8,314 bases of DNA from an uncultured Clostridia bacterium (GCA_946563605.1 CAMNVW010000058.1:1-8314), one strand, 5' to 3'; numbered from the stretch's first letter, positions 1 through 7,097 are shown. The notes: a model not told the origin generated them from the sequence alone. A program made the numbers and translations.

Positions 1-1
1 G

Positions 2-136
2 CCTTTATCGTCAGGCGCATTTTTGAAAGTAGCAGAAGTGCTTCGCACATCTGCAAAAACTCTTTTGCAAGAGAAAAAGTTTTCAAAAACTGCCGAACAA
101 TACGAATCCACCCTTCAAAAATTATCCGGTGGATGA
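2..136 (+). CDS. C-terminal tail of an unrecognised protein (partial)
   Basis: An open frame enters from the left edge and stops at TGA 134-136, giving 44 residues without an internal start. The sequence is lysine-, glutamate- and serine-rich and looks helical (for example AFLKVAEVLRTSAKTLLQ near its start), ending LQKLSGG. That composition resembles a real protein C-terminus more than the second open frame over the same bases, which is rich in Arg, Ile and Phe. I do not recognise the family and assign no function. If real, it is the only plus-strand gene here and converges on the XRE gene. No clear terminator follows it: the first hairpin (181-198) lacks an immediate U-run. Confidence 0.45.
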   Translation, partial: PLSSGAFLKVAEVLRTSAKTLLQEKKFSKTAEQYESTLQKLSGG

Positions 137-201
137 TTTTTGACAGTATATACTTTTTATTTTGAAATGAGGTAAAACAAGCTGCACTGTTGTGCAGCCG
201 C

Positions 202-251
202 ACTTCCGTACGACAGCATCGAAACAGCTTTGTACCCCGCTCGTTTTTATT
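202..251 (+). repeat. Direct repeat copy 1 (partner at 291-340)
   Basis: This copy begins ACTTCCGTAC and runs through CATCGAAACAGCTTTGTACC into CGCTCGTTTTTATT. It differs from the copy at 291-340 at about three positions. The offset between copies is 89 bp. Confidence 0.85.
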
Positions 252-290
252 TTATTGTTTTATTTTCAGTGTTTCGCCTTGCGAAACGGT

Positions 291-340
291 ACTTCCGTAC
301 CACTGCATCGAAACAGCTTTGTGCCCCGCTCGTTTTTATT
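291..340 (+). repeat. Direct repeat copy 2 (partner at 202-251)
   Basis: Second copy of the unit at 202-251 in the same orientation. It is separated from the first by an A/T-rich spacer and the hairpin GTTTCGC/GCGAAAC (271-287). Confidence 0.85.
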
Positions 341-507
341 TATTTATATTTATATTATTTTGAGGTATTTCGCACTCTGCGGAGTGCGCCCAAAGGCTTT
401 GCCTTTGGAAACCACGAGCTTTTTGAAAAAAGCTCGACCAAAAACTTTTATTTTTTTACAAGGAAAACCTGCTTTCAATAAATATACACCCCAAACTGTT
501 CCTATGC

Positions 508-550
508 AAAAAAAGTCCCTCTTTTGATTCCTTGATGAATCAAAAGAGGG
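508..550 (-). terminator. Rho-independent terminator of the XRE-cupin gene
   Basis: A perfect 14-bp stem (517-530 with 537-550, CCCTCTTTTGATTC and its complement) closes a 6-nt loop (531-536). Read on the minus strand it is followed after two bases by seven U residues (508-514). It starts 13 bp past the XRE-cupin stop codon, the usual position for that gene's terminator. Confidence 0.9.
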
Positions 551-563
551 GCTTTCCGATCAA

Positions 564-1151
564 CTATTCGTGTTCTGTTTGTGTCTTCAATGGATTCGGG
601 GTATTGATGGTCAAAATCTTTGTGATTTTGGAGGTCTGATTTTTCCAGTTATGGCGCACCTTGGAGGAATACTGAATACTGTCGCCAGGATACAGCATAT
701 AATGCTGTTCATCCAAATCCAGTGTCAAGATACCTTCCAGCACATAGATAAATTCTTCACCCTCATGTTTGTACATCTCCGGCTCTCCTGCTTCCTCATC
801 CGAAAACGGAAGGAGGTAAGACACACGCGGAAACATATCGAAATTTTCTACATTCTTGCTCAGTGTATATTGAATGATCTGCCGTGTTACCTGTGTAATC
901 GGCATATCGTAACCGTGAACAACAGGATCTATTTCTGATTTCGTATCGCTTTCAAAAAAGTCGGACAGTTCTACCTCCAAGACCTTTGCTACATTTGCAA
1001 GCGAATCAATGGCGATCGTCGTCATACCCCGCTCTAATTGAGAAAGAAATCCAATCGACAGACCCGTCTGTTCGGATAACATTTTGAGGGTATATTTCTT
1101 TTCTTTCCTGTATTTTTTTATTTTCGCACCAATATCAATATTTTTACTCAC
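564..1151 (-). CDS. XRE-family transcriptional regulator with C-terminal cupin domain
   Basis: A 195-residue cytoplasmic DNA-binding regulator. Residues about 8-66 form an XRE/Cro-CI helix-turn-helix: IKKYRKEKKYTLKMLSEQTG, then the recognition-helix region LSIGFLSQLERG. Residues about 110-185 are a small cupin_2 barrel with motif 1 around H129-E130-G131-E132-E133 followed by FIYVLEG, and motif 2 around PGDSIQYSSKVRHNW (residues 155-169). Such proteins usually sense a small metabolite through the cupin and repress transport or catabolic genes; the ligand here cannot be read from sequence. The start is GTG, chosen because GGAGGGG lies 5 nt upstream (1157-1163). It has its own promoter overlapped by an inverted repeat, which suggests autoregulation, and its own terminator. 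The MATE gene 345 bp upstream on the same strand is a possible but unproven target. Confidence 0.93.
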   Translation of the reverse strand: MSKNIDIGAKIKKYRKEKKYTLKMLSEQTGLSIGFLSQLERGMTTIAIDSLANVAKVLEVELSDFFESDTKSEIDPVVHGYDMPITQVTRQIIQYTLSKNVENFDMFPRVSYLLPFSDEEAGEPEMYKHEGEEFIYVLEGILTLDLDEQHYMLYPGDSIQYSSKVRHNWKNQTSKITKILTINTPNPLKTQTEHE

Positions 1152-1166
1152 TGTTTCCCCTCCATT

Positions 1167-1194
1167 TTTATAGTTTATAATTTAACTATAAACT
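1167..1194. promoter_or_regulatory. Inverted repeat, probable operator of the XRE-cupin gene
   Basis: Two overlapping perfect palindromes are present. TTTATAGTT (1167-1175) is complementary to AACTATAAA (1184-1192), 9-bp arms with an 8-nt spacer. AGTTTATA (1172-1179) is complementary to TATAAACT (1187-1194), 8-bp arms with a 7-nt spacer. They lie directly upstream of the Shine-Dalgarno site and cover the proposed -10 box. XRE dimers typically bind such sites, so autorepression is a reasonable inference. The A/T-richness lowers certainty. Confidence 0.6.
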
Positions 1195-1213
1195 TTTCTG
1201 AGGAAAAAAGCAA
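1185..1213 (-). promoter_or_regulatory. Putative promoter of the XRE-cupin gene
   Basis: On the minus strand TTGCTT (1208-1213) and TATAGT (1185-1190) are separated by 17 nt. The -10 box matches consensus at five of six positions, the -35 only at three. The -10 lies inside the inverted repeat at 1167-1194 and about 35 nt upstream of the GTG start. Confidence 0.5.
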
Positions 1214-1259
1214 TCATTATTTTCAATATATCAAAATAATGTGACAACTTTTTTTCAGT

Positions 1260-1317
1260 TTGAAAGTCGCACTTTAACTTTTGTCTTGTAATTGGTTTTG
1301 CGTTGTGCGACCTTGAG
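1260..1317 (+). repeat. 58-bp direct repeat, copy 1 (partner at 1400-1457)
   Basis: This copy contains GCACTTTAACTTTTGTCTTG and then AATTGGTTTTGCGTTGTGCG, ending in CGACCTTGAG. It differs from the copy exactly 140 bp downstream at three positions (1266, 1268, 1301). The 1152-1496 gap holds these repeats and the XRE promoter region; I see no gene in it. Confidence 0.93.
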
Positions 1318-1339
1318 AATGGAACACAGTTCCATTCTC
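1315..1339. repeat. Perfect 11-bp hairpin GAGAATGGAAC/GTTCCATTCTC
   Basis: Arms 1315-1325 and 1329-1339 are perfectly complementary around a 3-nt loop (ACA). It overlaps the end of the first 58-bp repeat copy. A one-mismatch version is found at 3082-3106 on the other side of the MATE gene. There is no U-run after either end, so it does not look like a classical terminator. Confidence 0.85.
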
Positions 1340-1399
1340 CCGAAGTTCTATATTATTCGATTGCGCTCGTTTGAGTAAAAAACAAAAGTTTTCGACAGC

Positions 1400-1457
1400 T
1401 TGAAAATTGCACTTTAACTTTTGTCTTGTAATTGGTTTTGTGTTGTGCGACCTTGAG
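1400..1457 (+). repeat. 58-bp direct repeat, copy 2 (partner at 1260-1317)
   Basis: Second copy in the same orientation, 140 bp from the first. It lacks the full hairpin seen after copy 1: after CCTTGAG the sequence diverges (GTTCTGACTCGG). It lies between the MATE stop codon and the XRE promoter. Confidence 0.93.
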
Positions 1458-1496
1458 GTTCTGACTCGGTTTCAGAAAACCAGTAAGTTATTGGCT

Positions 1497-2852
1497 TTAA
1501 TCTATCAGGGTGTGTACCCACTTTTTGCTCTTTAAGCGTATCAGCGCAAAGATCAGCTTGATCCATTCTTCAAAGAATACCAACGCAGCGACAATATGCA
1601 GTGGCTGGTGAAGTACCAAAACACCGATAAATGCAAGCGGTACGCCAATCAGCCATACACCGATCAGATCCAACGTCATGCAAAAACGTGTATCGCCGCC
1701 CGAACGCAAAATACCGCAGAACAGCACATAAGTAAACATCTTCGGCAGCATATAGACCGCATACACCGTCATCGTTTTTGCAAGCATCAGGTTGGTCTGT
1801 GCATCGAAATTGTACAACTGGATCACTCCGCCCTCGGACAAATACAGTCCCAACGACATTACCAGATTGACGACAAAGGTCATTTTCAAAAACACAACCG
1901 CATAGTGGTAGGCTTTATCGGTGTTTCGCCTGCCAAGCTCATTGCCGATCATAACCGCGCAGGCGTTGCCGATGCCGAAAAACAGCGACTGGAACAAATC
2001 ATTGATAGTAGACGCTACCTGAATAACTGCTAGCGCCGATGCGCCCAACATTCCATAAGCGATATAGTAAACCGAGTTGCCGATGCTCCATCCGCCCTCT
2101 GAAATAATAACCGGCAGAGAAGTTTTCAGTACGCGCCGAAACATCTCCTGACTGAAGCCGAACAGTTCCTTCGGTTTTCCCGCAAGTGGATGTTCCGAAT
2201 TTCCATAAACGCAAAGCGTCATCAAAACAAACTCTATGATACGAGCAATCAGCGTTGCCAACGCCGCGCCGCGCACACCCAGCTTTGGCATACCAAGCTT
2301 ACCAAAAATCAATACATAATTAAGCCCCAGATTGATAAACAAAGCCAAGGTATTGATAATCGTCGGCAGTTTCAGCTGATGAATCGCACGCGAGTTAAAA
2401 TTGATTGCAAAGGACATTGCTGTGAAGAAATAGGACACCGCTGCGATGCGCAGATATTGGCTGCCCAGCTCAATTACCCTAGTTTCACGGGTAAACAATG
2501 TCAAGATCTGCGGTGCAAACAACAACGCCGCCGCTGTAAACAAAAGCGACATCGTTGTCCCCATTAAGACTTCAAGCCCAAAGGTGCGGCGGATATTTTT
2601 CACATCCCGCACTCCCCAGTACTGCGATACATAAACTGCCGCACCACTGTAAATGCCGAAGCACAGCGTCGAGAAGATAAAATAAAGACGGTTTGCCGTT
2701 CCTACTGCTGCCAGCTCATCGACGCCCAGCTTTCCGATCATAATGGTATCCGCCATATTCAGTCCGATGCTGATAAAGTTTTGAATCACAATCGGGATTG
2801 CGATGGTTAAGACGGTCTTATAAAATTGTTTGTCACAGTATTTGCTTTTCAT
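1497..2852 (-). CDS. MATE family multidrug efflux transporter
   Basis: A 451-residue polytopic membrane protein with the length and hydrophobic pattern of MATE (multi-antimicrobial extrusion) transporters: about 12 membrane segments in two MatE halves. The N-terminal half carries the family-typical stretch around IVIQNFISIGLNMADTIMIG and LGVDELAAVG. The second half repeats the pattern from about SLPVIISEGGWSIGNSVYY. MATE proteins export cationic drugs or metabolites by Na+ or H+ antiport; the substrate cannot be told here. I place the start at ATG 2852 because AAAGGGG lies 5 nt upstream. An ATG 21 bp further upstream (2873) lacks such a site and would fall within a palindrome. Related repeats flank the gene on both sides. 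No strong terminator was found downstream. Confidence 0.94.
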   Translation of the reverse strand: MKSKYCDKQFYKTVLTIAIPIVIQNFISIGLNMADTIMIGKLGVDELAAVGTANRLYFIFSTLCFGIYSGAAVYVSQYWGVRDVKNIRRTFGLEVLMGTTMSLLFTAAALLFAPQILTLFTRETRVIELGSQYLRIAAVSYFFTAMSFAINFNSRAIHQLKLPTIINTLALFINLGLNYVLIFGKLGMPKLGVRGAALATLIARIIEFVLMTLCVYGNSEHPLAGKPKELFGFSQEMFRRVLKTSLPVIISEGGWSIGNSVYYIAYGMLGASALAVIQVASTINDLFQSLFFGIGNACAVMIGNELGRRNTDKAYHYAVVFLKMTFVVNLVMSLGLYLSEGGVIQLYNFDAQTNLMLAKTMTVYAVYMLPKMFTYVLFCGILRSGGDTRFCMTLDLIGVWLIGVPLAFIGVLVLHQPLHIVAALVFFEEWIKLIFALIRLKSKKWVHTLID

Positions 2853-2869
2853 ATTTTCCCCTTTCCCAC

Positions 2870-2884
2870 ACAAGCTGAGCTTGT
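2870..2884. promoter_or_regulatory. 15-bp palindrome upstream of the MATE ribosome site
   Basis: ACAAGCT (2870-2876) and AGCTTGT (2878-2884) are perfect inverted arms around a single base, starting 17 nt upstream of the MATE start codon. It could be an operator or a small mRNA hairpin next to the Shine-Dalgarno site. I could not find a convincing promoter just upstream, so its role is open. Confidence 0.4.
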
Positions 2885-2937
2885 ACCCATTATCGCGCTA
2901 TGGTTTGATAAAAATTTGCGTTTCATAACGCGGAAAT

Positions 2938-3160
2938 CGCTCGTGTTAACAAAATAAAAGTTTTCGTCCACCTTTTTCAAAACCGGCTTGAAGCCGGAGA
3001 CAATTCGCGTTGTCGGTTTAGCACAGATTTGAACGTCACGCTTTCGTTTTTTGCGAAAACCGGCTTTGTGTTGCGCGACCTGAGAATGGAACACAGTCCC
3101 ATTCTCCTTAGTTTCAAATTCTTTCGGCTTCGCTCGTTCGCGTAAACAAAAAACTTTCAT
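2938..3160. repeat. Repeat region upstream of the MATE gene, related to 1260-1457
   Basis: The gap 2853-3193 has no supported gene. Bases 3062-3160 align with 1292-1395: TTGTGTTGCGCGACCTGAG, the hairpin GAGAATGGAAC/GTCCCATTCTC (3082-3106, one mismatch), then CGCTCGTT and an A-rich tail. Bases 2938-2967 repeat the CGCTCGT...AAAAGTTTTCG module also present at about 1367-1395. There is a further perfect hairpin CCGGCTT/AAGCCGG (2983-2997). A 113-codon minus-strand frame crosses the whole region, but its translation is Lys/Arg/Phe-rich and simply follows the repeats. Confidence 0.7.
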
Positions 3161-3193
3161 AAGACGATTGCAAGCAGAATCTTTCCCCATTCA

Positions 3194-3236
3194 AGCCAGA
3201 ACACTTCCACTCTGACGGAATGAAAGTGTTCTGGCT
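3194..3236 (-). terminator. Hairpin after the ABC operon, probable terminator
   Basis: A perfect 13-bp stem, AGCCAGAACACTT (3194-3206) with AAGTGTTCTGGCT (3224-3236), starts 5 nt after the stop codon of the second ABC gene. On the minus strand the following bases (TTGAATGGGG) are not a good U-run. The T-rich side is on the plus strand (GTTTCTTAT). It may be a weak terminator or an mRNA 3'-end stabilising hairpin. Confidence 0.55.
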
Positions 3237-3241
3237 GTTTC

Positions 3242-5080
3242 TTATACGTTGAGCACACGGGCGTGTTCTTCTTCCTGGAATTGCTTGGAATAAAGATCAT
3301 GATAGTAACCGCCCTTTTTCAGCAGTTCTTCATGTTTGCCCTGTTCCACGATTTTTCCGTCCTTTACCACCAAAATTAAATCTGCCTGGCGAATGGTGGA
3401 AAGTCTGTGCGCAATCAGGAAGGAGGTTCTTCCCTCCAGCAAGCGCAATGTCGCATTCTGAATCAGCTGTTCTGTCTGCGTGTCGATGGAGCTTGTCGCT
3501 TCATCCAGTACAAAAATCGCCGGATCGGCAAGCACGGCTCTGGCAAAGGAAATCAGCTGTTTCTCACCGGTGGAGAGCTTATCGCCGCCTTCGCCAACGT
3601 CACTGTCATAACCGTTTTCGAGGTGTTCCACAACGGTATCCGCAGAAACAGCTTTCGCTGCTTCTTTTACCTCTTCGTCGGTCGCATCCAGCCGTCCATA
3701 ACGAATGTTCTCCATAACTGTGCCCGAAAACAGATGCGGATTTTGCAAAACGTATCCCAGACGGCTGTGCAGCCAGAGCTGGCTTCTTTCGCGGTAATCT
3801 TTGCCGTCAATCAAGATCCTGCCGCTGGTAGGTTCAAAGAATCTGCACGCAAGGTTTACGAGTGTGGATTTTCCTGCTCCCGTTTCACCAACAATGGCAA
3901 CATTCGTTCCTGCCGGAATCTTTAAGCTGAAGTGGCTGAGCACCTCTTCTTCTCCGTCAGGATATTTGAACGAAACGTCGTCAAATTCAATGTCTCCTTT
4001 GATTGGCTCCCAGTTTTCTGTTTTTGGTTCGAAGCTGTCGCCGTATTTTGCAATGACTTCAGGACTGTCCACAATATTCGGTTTTTTATCGAGCAGCTCC
4101 ATGACCCTTTCAATATTCGGCTGAACCGCGATGATGTTCGCAAGAACCCTTGCCATCTGCTGAATCGGCTCAAAAATGGAAACCGCATAGGTTGTAAACG
4201 CCGAAAGCGTACCGACAAGCATCGCATTTTCCAGCACGCGGTTGCCGCCGATGACCAGCACAATCGCGGTTGCTGCCGAGCTTGCCAGCATTACCAACGG
4301 AATATACACCGCGTTCAGTGCCGCCGCACGAACCGACGCGCTCTGCATTTCTTCGGTCAGCTCCGCAAATTCCTGGGTGTTTCTGTCCTCGATAACCAGC
4401 GTTTTGGAGGTTTTCGCGCCCATGATGCCTTCATTGTAGGCTCCCGTAATACGCGAGTTGATTGAACGGACCTTTCTGTTCCAGTGCAGAATCTTTTTCT
4501 GGAAATAAGTTGTCAGCACCGCGATGACCGGCACGATAATCATTACCAGCAGCGCCAGCTTCAGGTTGAGCACCGCCATCGAAATAAAGGTAAAGGTAAC
4601 ATAGGACAGCGCCCAAAGGATATCAATAAGGTCCCATGCGGTGATTGCCGCGATTTTATTGGTATCGCTCATCACGCGCGCCAGGATATAGCCCACCGGC
4701 GTTACATTGTAATAAGAAAAGGAAAGGGTCTGCAAATGGGTAAAGCACGCTTTTTTCAAATCGCGTCCCATCCGCATTTCCACTTTCATGGCGCTAAGAG
4801 TATAGAACACAAAGTTGAGGATCTGTACGACGATCGCCACCAAATACATCGCGATAAACGGCTTAAAGCCGCTTAATGTGTTCTGCTCAATAAAATGGTC
4901 TACCGCATATCTCTGAAACAGCGGAAGCGATACATCCACCACCGAAATCATGATATTGGTGAAGATAATCAGCAAAAGCAGACCTCGGTAAGGTTTGGTG
5001 AACGGAAACAGCCGTTTCCAGATAGAAAGCTGGAACGACTTATTATTCTGCACAGCATCATCATGATTAGGATTGCCCAT
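3242..5080 (-). CDS. Heterodimeric ABC exporter subunit 2 (degenerate signature LSTGE, BmrD-like)
   Basis: A 612-residue half-transporter with an N-terminal six-helix exporter membrane domain (about residues 20-330) and a C-terminal ATPase domain. Visible motifs: Walker A GETGAGKS (398-405), Q-loop Gln446 in VLQNPHLF, signature LSTGE (502-506) in place of LSGGQ, Walker B FVLDE with Asp526 and the catalytic Glu527, and switch His558 in FLIAHR. The intact Glu with an altered signature is what is known for the consensus-Walker partner of asymmetric exporters (BmrD, TM288, LmrD types). It should pair with the upstream subunit in the membrane and export drugs or lipids. I chose ATG 5080, 4 nt after the upstream stop, with AGGTGA overlapping that stop; ATG 5083 is an alternative, and translational coupling is likely. 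A longer frame to 5143 would overlap the upstream gene. Confidence 0.93.
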   Translation of the reverse strand: MGNPNHDDAVQNNKSFQLSIWKRLFPFTKPYRGLLLLIIFTNIMISVVDVSLPLFQRYAVDHFIEQNTLSGFKPFIAMYLVAIVVQILNFVFYTLSAMKVEMRMGRDLKKACFTHLQTLSFSYYNVTPVGYILARVMSDTNKIAAITAWDLIDILWALSYVTFTFISMAVLNLKLALLVMIIVPVIAVLTTYFQKKILHWNRKVRSINSRITGAYNEGIMGAKTSKTLVIEDRNTQEFAELTEEMQSASVRAAALNAVYIPLVMLASSAATAIVLVIGGNRVLENAMLVGTLSAFTTYAVSIFEPIQQMARVLANIIAVQPNIERVMELLDKKPNIVDSPEVIAKYGDSFEPKTENWEPIKGDIEFDDVSFKYPDGEEEVLSHFSLKIPAGTNVAIVGETGAGKSTLVNLACRFFEPTSGRILIDGKDYRERSQLWLHSRLGYVLQNPHLFSGTVMENIRYGRLDATDEEVKEAAKAVSADTVVEHLENGYDSDVGEGGDKLSTGEKQLISFARAVLADPAIFVLDEATSSIDTQTEQLIQNATLRLLEGRTSFLIAHRLSTIRQADLILVVKDGKIVEQGKHEELLKKGGYYHDLYSKQFQEEEHARVLNV

Positions 5081-5084
5081 CATT

Positions 5085-6971
5085 TCACCTGCTTTCTGTT
5101 GGATGTTCGGCAGAAAACTGTTTGAGCAGCTCTCTGTCGGCATTGTTCATCTGTATCTGATAAATATCCTGATAAATTCCCGGGGTTCGGATCAATTCCT
5201 CGTGGACTCCGATTTGAGCGACCTTTCCTTTGTTCAAAACCAGAATCTGATCCGCCTGCATCAAGGTCGTGATGCGGTGCGAAATCAGGATCGTCGTCGC
5301 ACTGCCCATCTTTTCCTTGAGCGCACGTCGGATCTTCGCATCTGTTTCAGCATCGACCGCCGAAAGCGAGTCGTCAAAAATCATGACCGATGCATTTTGC
5401 GTCAGCATTCTTGCGATTGCTACACGCTGCTTCTGTCCGCCGGAAAGGGTTACGCCGCGTTCGCCGACCACGGTTTCATAACCGTTTGCAAAGCTTTCGA
5501 TTGCTTCGTCAACACACGCTGATCTTGCCGCCCTGCGCACATATTCAAACTGCTTTTCGCGATCTGCTTGTTCGCAGGCGATACCGATATTTTCCCGAAT
5601 TGTCCGCGAAAATAAAAACGGCTCCTGCAAAACGATGGCAATATTTTTTCTCAGGTGTGCGCGGCTGATTTTGCTGATGTCCACACCGCCGACGGTGATG
5701 CGTCCGTTTCCTTCCTTCAAATCGTAGAGGCGGTTGAGCAGGTGCATCAAGGTCGTTTTGCCGCTTCCGGTTCCACCCAAAATGGCGAAGGTGCTTCCTG
5801 CCGGAATGGTGAAGGAAACATCGTCCAGCACCGGCTTTTGATTTTCATAGCCAAAGGTAACGTGTTCAAAAACAATATCGCCGTTCATCGGCGGCGTCAG
5901 CGCCTCGGGCAAGTCTTGCTCCGGCTCCGACTGAAGAATATAGCTGACACGCTCGATGGAAACACCGGTCTTACTCATTTCTGCCAAAATTTTTCCTAAT
6001 CCGCGTACCGGCCAGCTCAAGGTCGCATTATAGGAAACAAACGCCAAAAATTCACCAAGCGTAATTTCCCCATGAACTGCGCTGATTGTGCCGACACAGA
6101 TTACTGTCATCACCTGAAGCGCCATGATAAAATCGCCGGTGCTCCAATAAGCTGTCATCATGTGTCCCAAGCGAATCCACAGCTCGGAAAACGCGGTATT
6201 TTTTTTATCAAAGCGTTCGATTTCATAACGTTCCCGTCCAAACGCGCGCACAACGCGCACGCCGGTCAGGTTTTCCTGCACCGCCGAGGACAACTCACCC
6301 TCCGCAACGTCCGCTTCCATAAAGCGCTTGGAAATTTTGGAGCTGAAATAATAAGAATAGAACATAATAATCGGCACAAAAACGACCGCTACCAGCGAGA
6401 TTTTTGCATTCATGCTGAACATGATACCGACTGTTATCAAAATCAAAAAGCTAATGCGGAACACTTCGACCATCTGCGCGCTGATAAAGTTTCGGATCAC
6501 ATCAACATCCGAGGTACATCTTTGAATGATCTCACCCGTTTGATGCTCGGTGTGCCAGGAAAACGGCAGCTTTTGAATATGTCCATACAACTCATCTCGC
6601 AGAGATTTGATGGAATTTTCCGACGCTTTCGCTGTGCTTAAACGCGCACATAAGCTGAACACACCCGATAAAATCGCCGTGAGCAGCACCGCTGCCGCCG
6701 CATAAATCAAAAAGTGTTTCGGATTCTCCGATGCGATTTGTCCGATGCGCAGCCTTGTGAGCCACGCCGGCATTTTGTCTGTTCCAACCACAGAATCCAC
6801 CGTCAGGCGAATAATCTGCGGCGTCAGCGAGTTAAACACCGTATTCAGCATCGAACACAAAAGTCCCGCTGCAAACAGCCATAAATTGCCTTTGACAAAG
6901 CGAAAGACAACTGCTGCCGCGCTCTTCTTTTTCGTTTGCTTTTCCAAAATAATCACTCTCCTGTTCTTCAA
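5085..6971 (-). CDS. Heterodimeric ABC exporter subunit 1 (non-catalytic Asp, BmrC-like)
   Basis: A half-transporter of about 628 residues with six membrane helices in the N-terminal half (first segment near GNLWLFAAGLLCSMLNTV) and a C-terminal ATPase domain. Motifs: Walker A GGTGSGKT (399-406), Q-loop Gln449 in VLQEPFLF, canonical signature LSGGQ (509-513), Walker B VMIFDD with Asp533, Asp534 where the catalytic Glu should be, then SLSAVD, and switch His565 in ILISHR. The Glu-to-Asp change is the hallmark of the degenerate-site subunit in BmrC, TM287 and LmrC type exporters. The start is not certain: TTG 6971 is chosen because AGGAGG (6979-6984) lies 7 nt upstream. TTG 6947 is an alternative with a poorer site. 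The frame stays open to an ATG at 7163, but that extension would translate the attenuator hairpin. It is the first transporter gene after the leader peptide and attenuator. Confidence 0.93.
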   Translation of the reverse strand: MKNRRVIILEKQTKKKSAAAVVFRFVKGNLWLFAAGLLCSMLNTVFNSLTPQIIRLTVDSVVGTDKMPAWLTRLRIGQIASENPKHFLIYAAAAVLLTAILSGVFSLCARLSTAKASENSIKSLRDELYGHIQKLPFSWHTEHQTGEIIQRCTSDVDVIRNFISAQMVEVFRISFLILITVGIMFSMNAKISLVAVVFVPIIMFYSYYFSSKISKRFMEADVAEGELSSAVQENLTGVRVVRAFGRERYEIERFDKKNTAFSELWIRLGHMMTAYWSTGDFIMALQVMTVICVGTISAVHGEITLGEFLAFVSYNATLSWPVRGLGKILAEMSKTGVSIERVSYILQSEPEQDLPEALTPPMNGDIVFEHVTFGYENQKPVLDDVSFTIPAGSTFAILGGTGSGKTTLMHLLNRLYDLKEGNGRITVGGVDISKISRAHLRKNIAIVLQEPFLFSRTIRENIGIACEQADREKQFEYVRRAARSACVDEAIESFANGYETVVGERGVTLSGGQKQRVAIARMLTQNASVMIFDDSLSAVDAETDAKIRRALKEKMGSATTILISHRITTLMQADQILVLNKGKVAQIGVHEELIRTPGIYQDIYQIQMNNADRELLKQFSAEHPTESR

Positions 6972-6978
6972 ACAAAAT

Positions 6979-6984
6979 CCTCCT
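6979..6984 (-). promoter_or_regulatory. Shine-Dalgarno AGGAGG that decides the TTG start of ABC subunit 1
   Basis: On the minus strand a full AGGAGG is followed by 7 nt and then TTG AAG AAC (start at 6971). No in-frame ATG between the attenuator and the first membrane helix has a comparable site. The best is ATG 7079, preceded only by GGTCAGAG. Confidence 0.65.
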
Positions 6985-7097
6985 AAAGCTTTTTCATACA
7001 GCGTCCCTCTTTCCTCCCTTTTTTCTGCCGTATCAAAACGCTTTTTCAAAGGGTATTTCCCGATTTTACCCTTTCCCATCTCTGACCGCAGGGAATA

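Larger units (their letters stand above)
181..436. repeat. Array of imperfect palindromes and a 50-bp tandem repeat (gene-free)
   Basis: The gap between 137 and 507 holds no credible gene. It contains two direct copies of a roughly 50-bp unit (202-251 and 291-340, offset 89 bp, about three mismatches) that include CATCGAAACAGCTTTGT and CCCGCTCGTTTTTATT. Between and around them are short hairpins: GCTGCAC/GTGCAGC (181-198), GTTTCGC/GCGAAAC (271-287), CGCACTC/GAGTGCG (371-388), CCAAAGGC/GCCTTTGG (390-408) and CGAGCTTTT/AAAAGCTCG (415-436). An A/T-rich stretch runs from 437 to about 480. The pattern resembles non-coding palindromic repeats that fill clostridial intergenic regions. The short open frames over it have low-complexity, Phe/Arg-rich translations and are not supported as genes. 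Confidence 0.75.

Noticed and set aside
139..160. TTGACAGTATATAC as a plus-strand promoter
   Set aside because: There is no good -10 hexamer at 16-18 nt after TTGACA and no gene downstream on that strand.
192..527. Plus-strand ORFs of 111 and 83 codons
   Set aside because: Both lie on the hairpin array. Their translations repeat with the DNA repeat (FRTTASKQLC twice) and are rich in Phe, Tyr and Ile; there is no ribosome site.
2849..3190. 113-codon minus-strand ORF between the ABC and MATE genes
   Set aside because: It follows the repeat region, has no Shine-Dalgarno site, reads as Lys/Arg/Phe-rich filler typical of translated clostridial repeats, and overlaps the MATE start.
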